Positions 16,958 through 25,512 of a stretch of 64,000 nucleotides of DNA are shown here, piece after piece; the stretch's first letter is position 1, and every line of letters starts with the position of its first letter. The position numbers and the translations under genes were made by a program. The notes beneath the pieces were generated by a model. The model was given only the letters and a program-made list of their open reading frames with translations, did not search any database and was not told the DNA's origin. Source of the stretch: Caproicibacterium lactatifermentans (GTDB lineage: Bacteria > Bacillota > Clostridia > Oscillospirales > Acutalibacteraceae); the NCBI RefSeq assembly GCF_013315815.1, contig NZ_CP046051.1:1418501-1482500 (forward strand), in the 5' to 3' direction.

Positions 16958-17268
16958 ACACCAGAAAAGTCAATGGCAAGGAGATCGAGACATGGGAGCG
17001 TGAAATCTATGATGCGAACATTCTGTCTGTCGAAGCCGGAACAAACGGCTATCAAGGCGGCGATACCGGTCATGGAAGCCGCACCTATATTCGCATCTCT
17101 GATGAAGGAGGCACAGATATCAGCGCCAGAACCATCACCGACCGGTTTGGAGATACACACGGTGTGGAAATCGCACTAGGCGGTGATTCTGAACTCTCCA
17201 CCATTATCGAAGCACTGAAATTTATCACCAAGGTCCTCGAGGATCAAATCAAGGAGGCAGAATTATGA
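16939..17268 (+). CDS. hypothetical early phage protein, 109 aa
   Basis: ATG 16939, seven bases after AAGGAGG, gives 109 residues (YETKLNTRKVNGKEIETWEREIYDANILSVEAGTNG cut...). The body alternates beta and short helices (GSRTYIRISDEGGTDISARTITDRFG, GVEIALGGDSELSTIIEALKF). It begins inside the end of the preceding gene and overlaps the VapE gene by four bases, so all three are coupled. Homologues are common beside VapE in Clostridia elements, but no biochemical role is known to me. Confidence 0.65.
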   Translation: MYETKLNTRKVNGKEIETWEREIYDANILSVEAGTNGYQGGDTGHGSRTYIRISDEGGTDISARTITDRFGDTHGVEIALGGDSELSTIIEALKFITKVLEDQIKEAEL

Positions 17269-18938
17269 AGATCTCCTACGGGAACAGCCGCAAAGAAACG
17301 CACTGGCGAAACAGCGATATCGGCTGGGACGATTTCAATAAGCGTGTCAGCCATACAATCAATACCACAGAGACCATCGAAGAATTCAAAAAGATGACAA
17401 AGGCCCAGCAGGCCGAAATCAAGGATGTCGGCGGCTATGTTTTCGGTCACTTAAGCGGTGGCAGGCGTAAGAAGAAGCACGTTCTCTGCCGTTCCGCCGT
17501 CACACTGGATATGGATTATGGAACACCTGGCGTCTGGGACAGTGTCATTGCTAAGCAGCCCTACCGCTGCTGCGCCTACAGTACGCACAAGCATACCCCG
17601 GAGAATCCGAGGCTCCGTATCATCATTCCACTCTCCCGTGAAGTCAGCGAAGCGGAATACCCTGCCCTTGGCAGAATGATTGCAAAGGATCTCGGTATCG
17701 ACCTATTCGATGACTCCACCTACGAAGCTCACCGTCTGATGTATTGGCCCAGCACCAGTATTAACGGCGTATTCTTCTATAAGGAAAAGGACGGCCCGGA
17801 GCTGAATCCGGACGATTATCTCTCCCGCTACGACGATTGGCAGGATGAGTCCACATGGCCGGTATCTTCGCGGCAGTCAGCTATCGAGCATCATGGCACA
17901 AAGGAAATGGCCGATCCACTGGCAAAGCCGGGTATCATCGGAACCTTCTGCCGCGCCTACACCATGACGGATGCCATCGACACGTTTCTGCCAGATATCT
18001 ATGCGCCTTCTTCCACGGAAGGTCGTTATGACTATATTCCGGGTGAGGCCGCCGCTGGTGTCGTGATCTACGATGATAAGTTCGTGTATTCGCACCACGC
18101 CACTGATCCTGTCTGCGGAAAGCTCCTGAATGCATTCGATCTGGTCCGACTCCACAAATTCTCGGAGTTTGATGACAACTGCCCAGAGGATACACCGGTT
18201 ACGAAGCTGCCTTCCTATAAGGCTATGTCCGATCTAGTCCTGAAGGATGCAAAGGTCAAAACACTTCTCGCAGAGGAACGAAAGGCCGAGGCCAAGGAAG
18301 ACTTCTCGGATTCCAACTGGCAGGGTCAGCTTACATATGACAAGGCCGGGAATCTGAAAAACAGTCTCCGGAACCTGACACTGATTCTTGAGCACGACGA
18401 GAACCTGAAATCCATCGTCTTCAATCAGCAGCTCGATGGCATGGAGATCAAGGGCGATGTGCCTTGGAAGCATCCGTCCAAATACTGGAGGGACGCTGAT
18501 GATGCGCAGCTCGTGAGTTACATCGATACGAATTACGGAACCTTCTCTCAGCGGAACTACCAGATTGCTGTAACGAAAGTCGCCGACGACCGTTCCTACC
18601 ATCCCATACGAGAATATCTGAAGCACCTGCCTACCTGGGACGGAATCCCGCGTGTGGACACGCTTTTGATTGACTATCTAGGTGCGGATAATAACGACTA
18701 TGTCAAAGCGGTCACAAGGAAAACGCTCTGTGCTGCTGTATGCCGGGTCTTAAACCCCGGCTGCAAGTTTGATTCCATGTTGGTTTTGAATGGCCCGCAG
18801 GGAATCGGGAAATCGACACTCATTGCGAGGCTCGCAGGCGAATGGTTCTCTGACTCCCTGAGTCTTAATGACACGAAGGACAAGACTGCTGCCGAGAAGC
18901 TGCAGGGTGAAGTGTACCCCGTTGTTCGGACAAAATAA
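17265..18938 (+). pseudogene. VirE/VapE-type replication protein truncated by an IS element
   Basis: The protein starts with a VirE/BT4734-like N-terminal domain (SAVTLDMDYGTPGVWDSV, YSTHKHTPENPRLRIIIPLSR, TYEAHRLMYWPST). It then enters the VapE SF3-like helicase domain (YLKHLPTWDGIPRVDTLLIDYLG, FDSMLVLNGPQGIGKSTLIARLAGEW with Walker A near 510). Family sequence ends after NDTKDKTAAEKLQG at about 18909. The last nine codons and stop belong to the insertion sequence. Intact relatives continue for roughly 200 residues with Walker B and arginine finger. No 3' remainder is found on the right side of the IS, so DNA has also been lost. Replication by this route is probably dead. Confidence 0.85.
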
Positions 18939-19035
18939 TCAAACTTGAAATCCGAAAGCTGAATCCGTGATATAATGTTCCTGCTTTACTGACAGACAGG
19001 ATAGGGCAACGCTGGAGAGCGACCCGAGCGGGCTG

Positions 19036-20097
19036 TCAGGTTTGCGGGGAAGGCGGAGCTTTGGCTTCGTCTTTTTCTTTGCCTTTCCCGGAAACAAAAG
19101 CGTTAAACTCCGGGGGGTTGGGGGCAGCGCCCCCAAATGTATCCAACGGATAAATTCCCGTCATGACAAACTTGTAGTACTCACACGGCGAGAGCTTGGC
19201 AAGGCTCCATTGATACCGGTCGTTGTTATAATACTCAATCCAAGCGTAAACACGTTCAGCAATTACTGCATGTCCATAAGATCCAACCGGTGGCAGTTCA
19301 TCCTTCATGTGTCCAAATAGGCTTTCCTGCGGTGCATTGTCCCAACAATTTCCTCTGCGGGACATGGATTGACGGAGGTTGTAATCATTCAGAATGGCAA
19401 CGAATTTAGAACTGGTGTATTGGCATCCTTGATCTGAATGGATCAGGGCGTCCGTGTGAAGTTCAGACCCATGCTTTTCCATCAGTTGATTTACGGTGTC
19501 CAAGACGAAATCTGTATCACAGGAGTTACTGCAGGTACAGGCCAAAACTTCTTTTGTGAATGCGTCCATGATCACACAGACGTATGAATAATAGTAAGCT
19601 CGTTGGCTGCTATCTCGGTGTACCGGTCTCGGAATATATGTAATGTCCGTCAGCAGAACAGTGCGCGGTCCAAATGACTTAAACTGTCTGTTTAGTATGT
19701 TCGGAGCTGTCCTGTTTTCCTGTAGACGCTTGCCGAGCTTGCGGTACGGATTTACCTTTCGTACCGGACATACGAGGTGATACTTTTTCATCAGTCTGCG
19801 AATCTTCTTTGTGTTCATAAGCACCGGGGGATCCTGATGCCGCAGTCTCATGTGTATACCGCGTGCGCCTTTTGAATATCCGCGGAAATTGTATGCAGCC
19901 ACAATGAGGTCAAAGTCTCTTTGATCGGCCTCATCGGATGCTGTCCGCTCGGTCTGATGTCCACGCCAGTAATAAAATCCCGAACGAGATACGCCTGCTA
20001 TTTCACAAAGATAAGAAATATTCAGAAGATTGTCATCCTGGCTAATGGTTTCATTTATGATGCGGTAGCGGACTTCTGGGGAACCATTCATATACAT
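19036..20097 (-). CDS. IS3-family transposase, DDE subunit (orfB)
   Basis: The 353-residue protein has an N-terminal HTH_21-like region (ISYLCEIAGVSRSGFYYW) and a retroviral-type integrase core. Its acidic triad is visible: D in LTDITYIPRP (near 160), D in IHSDQGCQYTS (near 220), and E in NAPQESLFGHMKDEL (near 260). It catalyses cut and join of IS ends. It starts two bases after the orfA stop in a different frame (AAATAGCCATG); a fused product by frameshift is possible but no classic A6G slip site is seen. The frame is full length, so the IS could still be active. Confidence 0.9.
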   Translation of the reverse strand: MYMNGSPEVRYRIINETISQDDNLLNISYLCEIAGVSRSGFYYWRGHQTERTASDEADQRDFDLIVAAYNFRGYSKGARGIHMRLRHQDPPVLMNTKKIRRLMKKYHLVCPVRKVNPYRKLGKRLQENRTAPNILNRQFKSFGPRTVLLTDITYIPRPVHRDSSQRAYYYSYVCVIMDAFTKEVLACTCSNSCDTDFVLDTVNQLMEKHGSELHTDALIHSDQGCQYTSSKFVAILNDYNLRQSMSRRGNCWDNAPQESLFGHMKDELPPVGSYGHAVIAERVYAWIEYYNNDRYQWSLAKLSPCEYYKFVMTGIYPLDTFGGAAPNPPEFNAFVSGKGKEKDEAKAPPSPQT

Positions 20098-20099
20098 GG

Positions 20100-20621
20100 C
20101 TATTTCCCTTTCTTCTCCGCAAATATAATTTTTTTTATAAACTCAATCTCTTGGGACATGTAGGCAACCTTCGCAGCGAGATGGTTTATTTCTGACTCGC
20201 TCATCAATGGAGGATGCCCTTTGTTTGCCCTACGAGGCGGCGCTGGCAGTGGAGGTGCATCCTCGTTGTCATCCGGATAAGGATCATTTCCTTCGGTAAA
20301 CTCGAGGCCACGTCCTTTTGCTTGCCGCAGAAGCTTAAAAAAGCCGAGAATGCGTGCACGTCCTAATGTCTCCGGGTTGAGGCCGACCTCAGAAAAAATC
20401 TGTATCGGATCGACCCCATCGCAGTACCGTTGCCAAGCTGCATCTTTAAAAGCTTTTGTGTATGACACTGTTTTGCTTGAGACATATGCCACATGAGGCG
20501 AGTCCGTGAGTTCCTTGAGTTGTTCTGCAGAGAACGCAGCATGCTCATATGTGCCGTCAGGATTCTTTTTCTTACGGCCTGCACCAGGACGTGAACCCCC
20601 ACGATTACTGCTGTTTGCCAT
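20100..20621 (-). CDS. IS3-family transposase accessory protein (orfA)
   Basis: The 173-residue product begins ANSSNRGGSRPGAGRKKKNPDGTY, a basic DNA-binding tail like that of small terminases. It continues with a helix-turn-helix region (YTKAFKDAAWQRYCDGVDPIQIFSEVGLNPETLGRARI cut) and ends in a leucine-zipper-like helix (EINHLAAKVAYMSQEIEFIKKII). OrfA proteins bind the IS ends and control orfB. ATG 20621 follows AAAGGAGGAA. A TATAAT box at 20667-20672 (minus) overlaps the GGACAGATAAT repeats, suggesting that the transposase represses its own promoter. Confidence 0.8.
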   Translation of the reverse strand: MANSSNRGGSRPGAGRKKKNPDGTYEHAAFSAEQLKELTDSPHVAYVSSKTVSYTKAFKDAAWQRYCDGVDPIQIFSEVGLNPETLGRARILGFFKLLRQAKGRGLEFTEGNDPYPDDNEDAPPLPAPPRRANKGHPPLMSESEINHLAAKVAYMSQEIEFIKKIIFAEKKGK

Positions 20622-20951
20622 TGATAATTCCTCCTTTTGCAGAGAGAAATGATTTCAAATACAGATATTATAGCATTATCTGTCCGGTCTGTGGATGCAA
20701 ACTATATTATCTGTCCGAAAACTTGATTTCCAACTCTGCGATTTGTGTGATGATTTTGATTTCACACTCTCGAATTTCAATCAATGACTGTCCAAATTTC
20801 GGGGTACGGATCAGGGGCGGTCGAAATCTCTGCGAGGCGGCCTCCCGGAAAACGGCGCGGGGCTTTCTGTGCGAAAAAAGCGAAATCAAACGGGTAATAA
20901 CCCGGTCCTTATATCTATTACGCGCGTGTGCGCATGAAAGGCGGTGACGAA

Positions 20952-21503
20952 ATGCCAACAAAATCGAATAACACAGGCGGTCGCGGCGGCAGACGTCCCG
21001 GCGCTGGCCGGAAGAAAACCGCCGTCAAGGAGAAGTTCGAGGCCGGGAATCCGGGCGGCAGAAAGCTCGAAGTGCTCGACATCCCGGACACCGAGGGCGA
21101 GGACATGCCAGAACCGCACGAGTTCCTCTCGGCGCGTCAGCATGATGGCTCCACTCTGGAGGCGGCTGACATCTACCGAGAGACCTGGGAATGGCTCGAC
21201 AAGCTCGGCGTCGCGAAAGCCGTATCGCCGCAGCTGCTGGAACGCTATGCGATGTGCTCGGCTCGCTGGATTCAGTGCGAGGAAATGACGACCAAGCTCG
21301 GATACCTGTCGAAGCATCCGACGACCGGGAAGCCGATCCCGTCGCCGTTCATCAATATCGGCATCAACTACATGAATCAGGCAAACCGACTGTGGGACGA
21401 GATCTTCCAGATCGTGAAGGAGAACTGCTCCGCCGAGTACGGCGGCACAAATCCGCAGGACGACGTGATGGAAAGACTGCTCCGCGCCAGAAAGGGAATG
21501 TAA
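20952..21503 (+). CDS. phage terminase small subunit (P27 family)
   Basis: ATG 20952 gives 183 residues: the typical GGRGGRRPGAGRKK start, a region GNPGGRKLEVLDIPDTEGEDMPEP, then a helical body (AADIYRETWEWLDKLGVAKAVSPQLLERYAMC cut) and a C-terminal helix ending LLRARKGM. P27-type small subunits bind phage pac/cos DNA and recruit the large subunit. It opens the late module of element 2. The large subunit gene is displaced about 4 kb downstream by a methylase and six small genes, an arrangement common in Clostridia phages. Confidence 0.85.
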   Translation: MPTKSNNTGGRGGRRPGAGRKKTAVKEKFEAGNPGGRKLEVLDIPDTEGEDMPEPHEFLSARQHDGSTLEAADIYRETWEWLDKLGVAKAVSPQLLERYAMCSARWIQCEEMTTKLGYLSKHPTTGKPIPSPFINIGINYMNQANRLWDEIFQIVKENCSAEYGGTNPQDDVMERLLRARKGM

Positions 21504-22763
21504 ATGAACACACAAAGACTTGAACAGGTGCCAATTGACAAGCTGGTGCCTTACGCCCGGAACGCCCGGACGCATTCAAAAGAACAGATCGCGCAGCTGC
21601 GATCCTCTCTTCGGGAGTTCGGATTCGTATCGCCTGCGGTCATTGATCAGGATTACAACATCCTCGTCGGCCACGGACGTATTGCTGCTGCTCGCGAGGA
21701 AGGATACAAGACCGTCCCCTGCGTGTTTGCGGAGGATCTGACGGACGCGCAGAAACGCGCCTACATCCTCGCCGACAATCAGCTCGCGCTGAACGCCGGT
21801 TGGGATGAGGAGATGCTTTCCGTCGAACTCTCCGATTTGCAGGAGAACGCCTTCGACCTCTCCCTGCTCGGATTCGACGACAAGGAACTTGAGAAGCTGC
21901 TGAAAGGAGAATCCGACAAGGACATCGAGGATGACGACTTCGACCTGTCCGCTGCACTTGAGAAGGCCTCCTTCGTGGAGCGCGACGACATCTGGGCGGT
22001 CGGACGGCACAGGCTGATGTGTGGCGACGCCACCAGCGCTGAAGATGTAGATACACTCATGGACGGCAAGCGAGCGAACCTCGTACTCACGGACCCGCCG
22101 TACGGCGTTTCCTTCAAGGCATCCGATGGCCTGACGATCCAGAACGACAGCCTCAAGGGCGAGGAATTCTACAACTTCCTGCTCTCCGCATTCAAGAACA
22201 TGGCCGACCATCTGGAGAAAGGCGGCGCGGCATACTGCTTCCATGCGGACACCGAGGGCCTGACCTTCCGGCGTGCTTTCGTCGACGCTGGATTCCATCT
22301 CGCAGGCGTGTGCATCTGGGTGAAGAACAGCCTCGTACTCGGTCGCTCCGATTACCAGTGGCAGCATGAGCCCGTGCTCTATGGATTCCTCCAGAACGGC
22401 AAGCATCCGTGGTACGCAGGACGCGCGGAAACCACCATATGGAACTTCGACAAACCCAAGCGCAACAAGGATCATCCGACCAGCAAGCCTCTCGACCTGC
22501 TCGGCTATCCGATCCAGAACTCCACGCAGGAGAACGCCATCGTCATCGACACTTTCGGCGGCTCCGGTTCCACGCTCATGGCCTGCGAGCAGCTCAACCG
22601 CACCTGCTATATGTGCGAGCTTGATCCGAAATACGCCTCCGTCATCCTCCGACGCTACGTCGAGGACACCGGCGATTCCGGGAACGTGCATGTCGTCCGC
22701 GACGGCAAGAAACTCATGTACTCCGACCTTGTGAAGGAGGTCGAGCTGCCGGACGGCGAGTGA
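21504..22763 (+). CDS. ParB-like N-terminal domain fused to a beta-class DNA methyltransferase
   Basis: The 419-residue fusion has a ParB/Srx-like domain (VPIDKLVPYARNARTHSKEQIAQL, ILVGHGRIAAAREEGY, residues 8-75). Its methylase puts motif IV DPPYGVSF (near 195) before motif I DTFGGSGSTLMACE (near 350), the beta-class order. It likely methylates adenine or N4-cytosine in phage DNA, possibly protecting it from host restriction or marking packaging. It starts with the stop of the terminase gene (TAAATG). All motifs are present. Target site cannot be read from sequence. Confidence 0.88.
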   Translation: MNTQRLEQVPIDKLVPYARNARTHSKEQIAQLRSSLREFGFVSPAVIDQDYNILVGHGRIAAAREEGYKTVPCVFAEDLTDAQKRAYILADNQLALNAGWDEEMLSVELSDLQENAFDLSLLGFDDKELEKLLKGESDKDIEDDDFDLSAALEKASFVERDDIWAVGRHRLMCGDATSAEDVDTLMDGKRANLVLTDPPYGVSFKASDGLTIQNDSLKGEEFYNFLLSAFKNMADHLEKGGAAYCFHADTEGLTFRRAFVDAGFHLAGVCIWVKNSLVLGRSDYQWQHEPVLYGFLQNGKHPWYAGRAETTIWNFDKPKRNKDHPTSKPLDLLGYPIQNSTQENAIVIDTFGGSGSTLMACEQLNRTCYMCELDPKYASVILRRYVEDTGDSGNVHVVRDGKKLMYSDLVKEVELPDGE

Positions 22764-22838
22764 TCCCTTTGTGTACTAAGCACAGTTTCAGAGCCGGATA
22801 ATCAGAAGATTTTCTACCAGAGAAATATCGCAGATTCG

Positions 22839-22886
22839 CTTGCTATTACAGGCCTTCAGAGTGATGTATAGACATGCCGAAAGGCA
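22839..22886 (+). repeat. conserved leader element, copy 1
   Basis: Shares the pattern CTTGCTAT-(about 12)-AGAGTGAT-TAT-ACA-CGAAAGG with three other intergenic stretches of this element. This copy has the near-palindrome ATGTATAGACAT followed by TGCCGAAAGGCA, a four-pair stem with a GAAA loop. TGCTAT could be an extended -10 box. It lies 42 bases before the gene at 22928. Confidence 0.6.
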
Positions 22887-22927
22887 CAGGGCCTTCCGGA
22901 CAGACGCATACCAAGGAGGTAAACACA

Positions 22928-23692
22928 ATGCGAATCAACTACAACGTAACAGGAGCACAGAGGAAAGAACTGGTCAAGGTCATCTCCGACACCACCGGAG
23001 CCAAGGCAGAATACAAATTCATGCCGACCTGCAACTACGAGATCGACTATTTCACCGTCACCAAGGACGGCACGCTCGAGTTCGACGACATGGCGGATTC
23101 CGAGGAGGTCGAGAAGGTTCTCGAAGCCATCGCTGCCGCGGGATTCGAGCCCGAGCTGCAGGAAACGGCTGAAGCCGAAGCCGGAGAAGTATCCGAAGAG
23201 CCGGAAACAAGCGAACAGGACGCGCCACAGGGCAACGAAGCGGGCCTGACGGTTGAGCTTCCGCTCGACAAGGTTGCGGTCGGAACATTGACCAACATCC
23301 TCGAAGCCAAGGGAACGCTCATCAAGAAGGCGCTCGGCATCGACGACCTTCGGTTCGAGATTAGGGACGACAAGATCGCCTTCCCCTGGTTCAAGGAACT
23401 GCCCACGCCGGAGGAAACCAGAGCGTACACGATGTTCATCGCCCAGCTCTGCAAGCTTTCCAAGGAACTGAAACGCGCGAGCTCGACCGAAACGCCGGTC
23501 ACCAACGAGAAATACGCATTCCGCTGCTTCCTGCTCCGCCTTGGATTCATCGGCAGCGAATACAAACAGGAACGCAAGATCCTGCTCCAGAACCTTGAGG
23601 GCAACTCAAGCTGGAAGAACGGCGCTCCCAAGAAAGAAGCCACCGAAGAACCTGCTGCGGAAGCTACGGATACCGAGGAGGTGCAGGCATGA
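22928..23692 (+). CDS. hypothetical phage protein ('virulence-related' type), 254 aa
   Basis: ATG 22928 follows AAGGAGG. The N-terminal 70 residues form one unit (RINYNVTGAQRKELVKVISDTTGAKAEYKF...), linked by an acidic disordered stretch (about 75-110, rich in E, A, P) to a second domain (LTVELPLDKVAVGTLTNILEAKGTLIKKALG, WFKELPTPEETRAYTMFIAQLCK, KYAFRCFLLRLGFIG). Homologues sit between methylase and large terminase in many Clostridia phages under this uninformative name. The second domain resembles a small helical nucleic-acid-associated unit, but I cannot assign a function. It overlaps the next gene by four bases. Confidence 0.65.
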   Translation: MRINYNVTGAQRKELVKVISDTTGAKAEYKFMPTCNYEIDYFTVTKDGTLEFDDMADSEEVEKVLEAIAAAGFEPELQETAEAEAGEVSEEPETSEQDAPQGNEAGLTVELPLDKVAVGTLTNILEAKGTLIKKALGIDDLRFEIRDDKIAFPWFKELPTPEETRAYTMFIAQLCKLSKELKRASSTETPVTNEKYAFRCFLLRLGFIGSEYKQERKILLQNLEGNSSWKNGAPKKEATEEPAAEATDTEEVQA

Positions 23693-23913
23693 GGATAATC
23701 AGACCGGAACAGCTCAAGAGGCTCAAGGAAACCTACCCGAATGGCACGCGCGTGGAGCTCGTCCAAATGGACGACATTCAGGCACCGCCTGCCGGAACCC
23801 GCGGAACCGTCTACGGCATCGACGACACCGGCAGCCTGCTGGTCCACTGGGACAACGGCAGCGGACTCAACGTGATCTACGGCGAAGACATCGTGCGGAA
23901 GGTGGTGGACTGA
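23689..23913 (+). CDS. DUF4314 protein, 74 aa
   Basis: This short beta-rich protein (RIIRPEQLKRLKETYPNGTRVELVQMDD cut, PPAGTRGTVYGIDDTGSLLVHWDNGSGLNVIYGED cut) matches the DUF4314 pattern: a small SH3-like barrel built around G.V..ID..G...V.WDNG. The start overlaps the previous stop (ATGA). It is frequent in the same cluster in Clostridia phages. Role unknown; an SH3-like adaptor is inferred. Confidence 0.75.
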   Translation: MRIIRPEQLKRLKETYPNGTRVELVQMDDIQAPPAGTRGTVYGIDDTGSLLVHWDNGSGLNVIYGEDIVRKVVD

Positions 23914-23914
23914 C

Positions 23915-24100
23915 ATGGATGAGAAGGTCAAAGAGCAGATCCTCGCGATCCGCGACACCGGGCTGGCGAACATGTTCGACCTGCCCTACGTGCAGCGCCT
24001 CGCCTTCGACCGGAACTACTACGAGCTGGTGATCTTCATCGAAGAGCATCGCAAAGAATACGTGCATTTCATCATGACCGGCGAAACGCAGGAATCCTGA
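23915..24100 (+). CDS. DUF5049 protein, 61 aa
   Basis: DEKVKEQILAIRDTGLANMFDLPYVQRLAFDRNYYELVIFIEEH (cut) is the DUF5049 pattern, a small all-helical protein. It begins one base after the DUF4314 stop. The pair DUF4314-DUF5049 is a recurrent unit of phage and conjugative elements in Clostridia. Function is unknown. Confidence 0.75.
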   Translation: MDEKVKEQILAIRDTGLANMFDLPYVQRLAFDRNYYELVIFIEEHRKEYVHFIMTGETQES

Positions 24101-24142
24101 TTTTCAGACACAGAAAGTTATCAATTTATCTGGCCGAATTGA

Positions 24143-24189
24143 CTTGCTATATCCCCTCGAAAGAGTGATGTATATACATGCCGAAAGGC
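24143..24189 (+). repeat. conserved leader element, copy 2
   Basis: The best-formed copy: CTTGCTAT, then AGAGTGATG, the perfect 12-bp palindrome ATGTATATACAT, and the TGCC-GAAA-GGCA hairpin. It lies 35 bases before the gene at 24224. Confidence 0.6.
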
Positions 24190-24223
24190 ACAGAAAACAA
24201 GCGAAAATCAGGAGGAAAACACG

Positions 24224-24691
24224 ATGGAAAAGAACACATACTTCGAACAGATGAGAGACACAGCGATCGCCTACAACGAGGCGCAGGCCATCCGTGAAAA
24301 GGAACGCGACACGATGATCGCCGCGGACGACTGGGACAGCGTGAAAGCCTTTGACAGGCGCGAGAAAGAGGAATTTCCGTACCCCTTCACCGCCGGTCAG
24401 AACAAGGCGCTGGTCCTTTACGACCGGAGCCTCAGGAACGGCGCGGACGCCTTCGAGGCCGACGACCTGCCCTGGGACTACGAGCTTGAGGATTTCGTCA
24501 GGACGCTCCGGGAAGCCGGAATCACCGCGATTGTGGTGACCGACCAGAGCACCGGCCTGATGGACGGCATCTATGGACTGACGGCATTCGGCTGCCGGAT
24601 GAACGGACTCAAGACCGTCACCAGAGTGGACAACCACCGCTTCGGCAGCAAGGAGCCGGAACGCAAGAACGGCATCGAATTCGAGCTGTAA
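24224..24691 (+). CDS. hypothetical phage protein, 155 aa
   Basis: ATG 24224 after AGGAGG. The N-terminal half is an amphipathic helix pair (YFEQMRDTAIAYNEAQAIREKERDTMIAADDWDSVKAF cut). The C-terminal half is mixed alpha/beta (NKALVLYDRSLRNGADAFEADDLPWDYELEDFVRTLREAGITAIVVTDQSTGLMDGI cut). The GITAIVVTD strand followed by a Ser/Thr is reminiscent of small nucleotide or protein-binding folds, but no family is claimed. Its expression is preceded by leader element copy 2, so it is probably an early or independently controlled gene. Confidence 0.6.
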   Translation: MEKNTYFEQMRDTAIAYNEAQAIREKERDTMIAADDWDSVKAFDRREKEEFPYPFTAGQNKALVLYDRSLRNGADAFEADDLPWDYELEDFVRTLREAGITAIVVTDQSTGLMDGIYGLTAFGCRMNGLKTVTRVDNHRFGSKEPERKNGIEFEL

Positions 24692-24753
24692 ACTATACAA
24701 TTTTCTCCGCCGAAACTGCCCTGAAGATTGTCACATATATTCTCCGGAAACGA

Positions 24754-24799
24754 CTTGCTATAAAGGCCGTTCAGAGTGATATATGTACACACCGAAAGG
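24754..24799 (+). repeat. conserved leader element, copy 3
   Basis: CTTGCTATAAA (TGC-TATAAA is a good extended -10), then AGAGTGATATATGTACA and ACCGAAAGGG. The hairpin is weaker than in copies 1 and 2. It lies 28 bases before the gene at 24828. Confidence 0.6.
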
Positions 24800-24827
24800 G
24801 AAAACAAAGCAAACGGAGGAAACCACC

Positions 24828-25154
24828 ATGACAAACATTTACGACGAACTCAGAAGCCACTTCACACTTGGAGATTACAACACCAGCATCAGCCGGGAGG
24901 ATTTCGAGGAAGCCTTCACAAAGACAAAGGAAAGCATCCGCTTCACCTTCAACGGCTGGGACGGCAAAAGCTACGACGGAGAAAGTCGCAGCGCAAAGGT
25001 CATCCGCTGCAACATTCCCGGATTCGAGAGCATCCGCTTCATCAAGGTCGGAAAGCACCTTTGCTTCATCGACGAAGACTGGATGGTAACGGAAAAGGAA
25101 ACCGGCGAACAGCACCCGACTACCGGATGGCTGGTCGAAGTCAGAAAAGCCTGA
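24828..25154 (+). CDS. hypothetical phage protein, 108 aa
   Basis: ATG 24828, nine bases after CGGAGG, gives TNIYDELRSHFTLGDYNTSISREDFEEAFTKTKE (cut) followed by a beta-rich part (SIRFTFNGWDGKSYDGESRSAKVIRCNIPGFESIRFI cut) ending TTGWLVEVRKA. No known domain is recognised. It is preceded by leader element copy 3, and the next gene starts 14 bases downstream with its own ribosome binding site. Confidence 0.6.
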   Translation: MTNIYDELRSHFTLGDYNTSISREDFEEAFTKTKESIRFTFNGWDGKSYDGESRSAKVIRCNIPGFESIRFIKVGKHLCFIDEDWMVTEKETGEQHPTTGWLVEVRKA

Positions 25155-25168
25155 AGGAGGACAAGACA

Positions 25169-25396
25169 ATGTGGGAAAAAGGATCACTGCTCATCGAAGG
25201 AGCGGTTGTAAAGTACTGGGTAAAGCACTACCCGGAGCCTTCCGAGGATTACGGAATCGACGGCGGACGCATTTCCAAGATGGAACTGCGTGTCGGCGGC
25301 AAGGTCACACTCAACTACGACCGCGGATGGGACATCGAGCCCGAGGACGAAGCCAGTCAGCTTGCCTACGCGGTACTCATGAAGCAGTACAACTAA
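25169..25396 (+). CDS. small conserved phage protein, 75 aa
   Basis: ATG 25169 after GGAGG gives WEKGSLLIEGAVVKYWVKHYPEPSEDYGIDGGRISKMELR (cut) and ends AYAVLMKQYN. The compact beta-sheet protein with the phrase YGIDGGRISK recurs upstream of terminase genes in Clostridia phages. Its function is unknown. The large terminase gene begins 116 bases later. Confidence 0.65.
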   Translation: MWEKGSLLIEGAVVKYWVKHYPEPSEDYGIDGGRISKMELRVGGKVTLNYDRGWDIEPEDEASQLAYAVLMKQYN

Positions 25397-25512
25397 GCAT
25401 CAACCTGAATTTGAATATTCCGAAAGCAGAGCCCAACCGGGCTCTCGCTCTCGTACTGATAGAAGCCGCAGCGATGCGGTTATTTTTATGCCATGAAGGG
25501 AGTGATTTTCCA

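Larger units (their letters stand above)
18913..20808 (-). mobile_element. IS3-family insertion sequence with two transposase frames
   Basis: Terminal inverted repeats are GTACCCCG...CGGACA at the left (from about 18915) and its partner ending GGGGTAC at 20801-20807. They match at 8 of 8 outer bases and again at GGACA. The right end carries three further GGACA-GATAAT-type repeats (about 20675-20800), likely transposase sites. Two minus-strand frames follow the IS3 orfA/orfB order. No 3-bp target duplication is visible and the interrupted VapE gene does not resume, so an adjacent deletion followed insertion. End positions are accurate to a few bases only. Confidence 0.8.

Noticed and set aside
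20707..20961. A minus-strand frame of 84 codons between the IS right end and the terminase.
   Set aside because: It crosses the IS end into unrelated DNA, lacks a ribosome binding site and shows no domain.
25171..25512. A GTG-started upstream extension of the large terminase frame (from 25171).
   Set aside because: It overlaps the well-supported 75-residue gene at 25169, is Arg-rich without family similarity, and the TTG at 25513 has a ribosome binding site and fits the family length.
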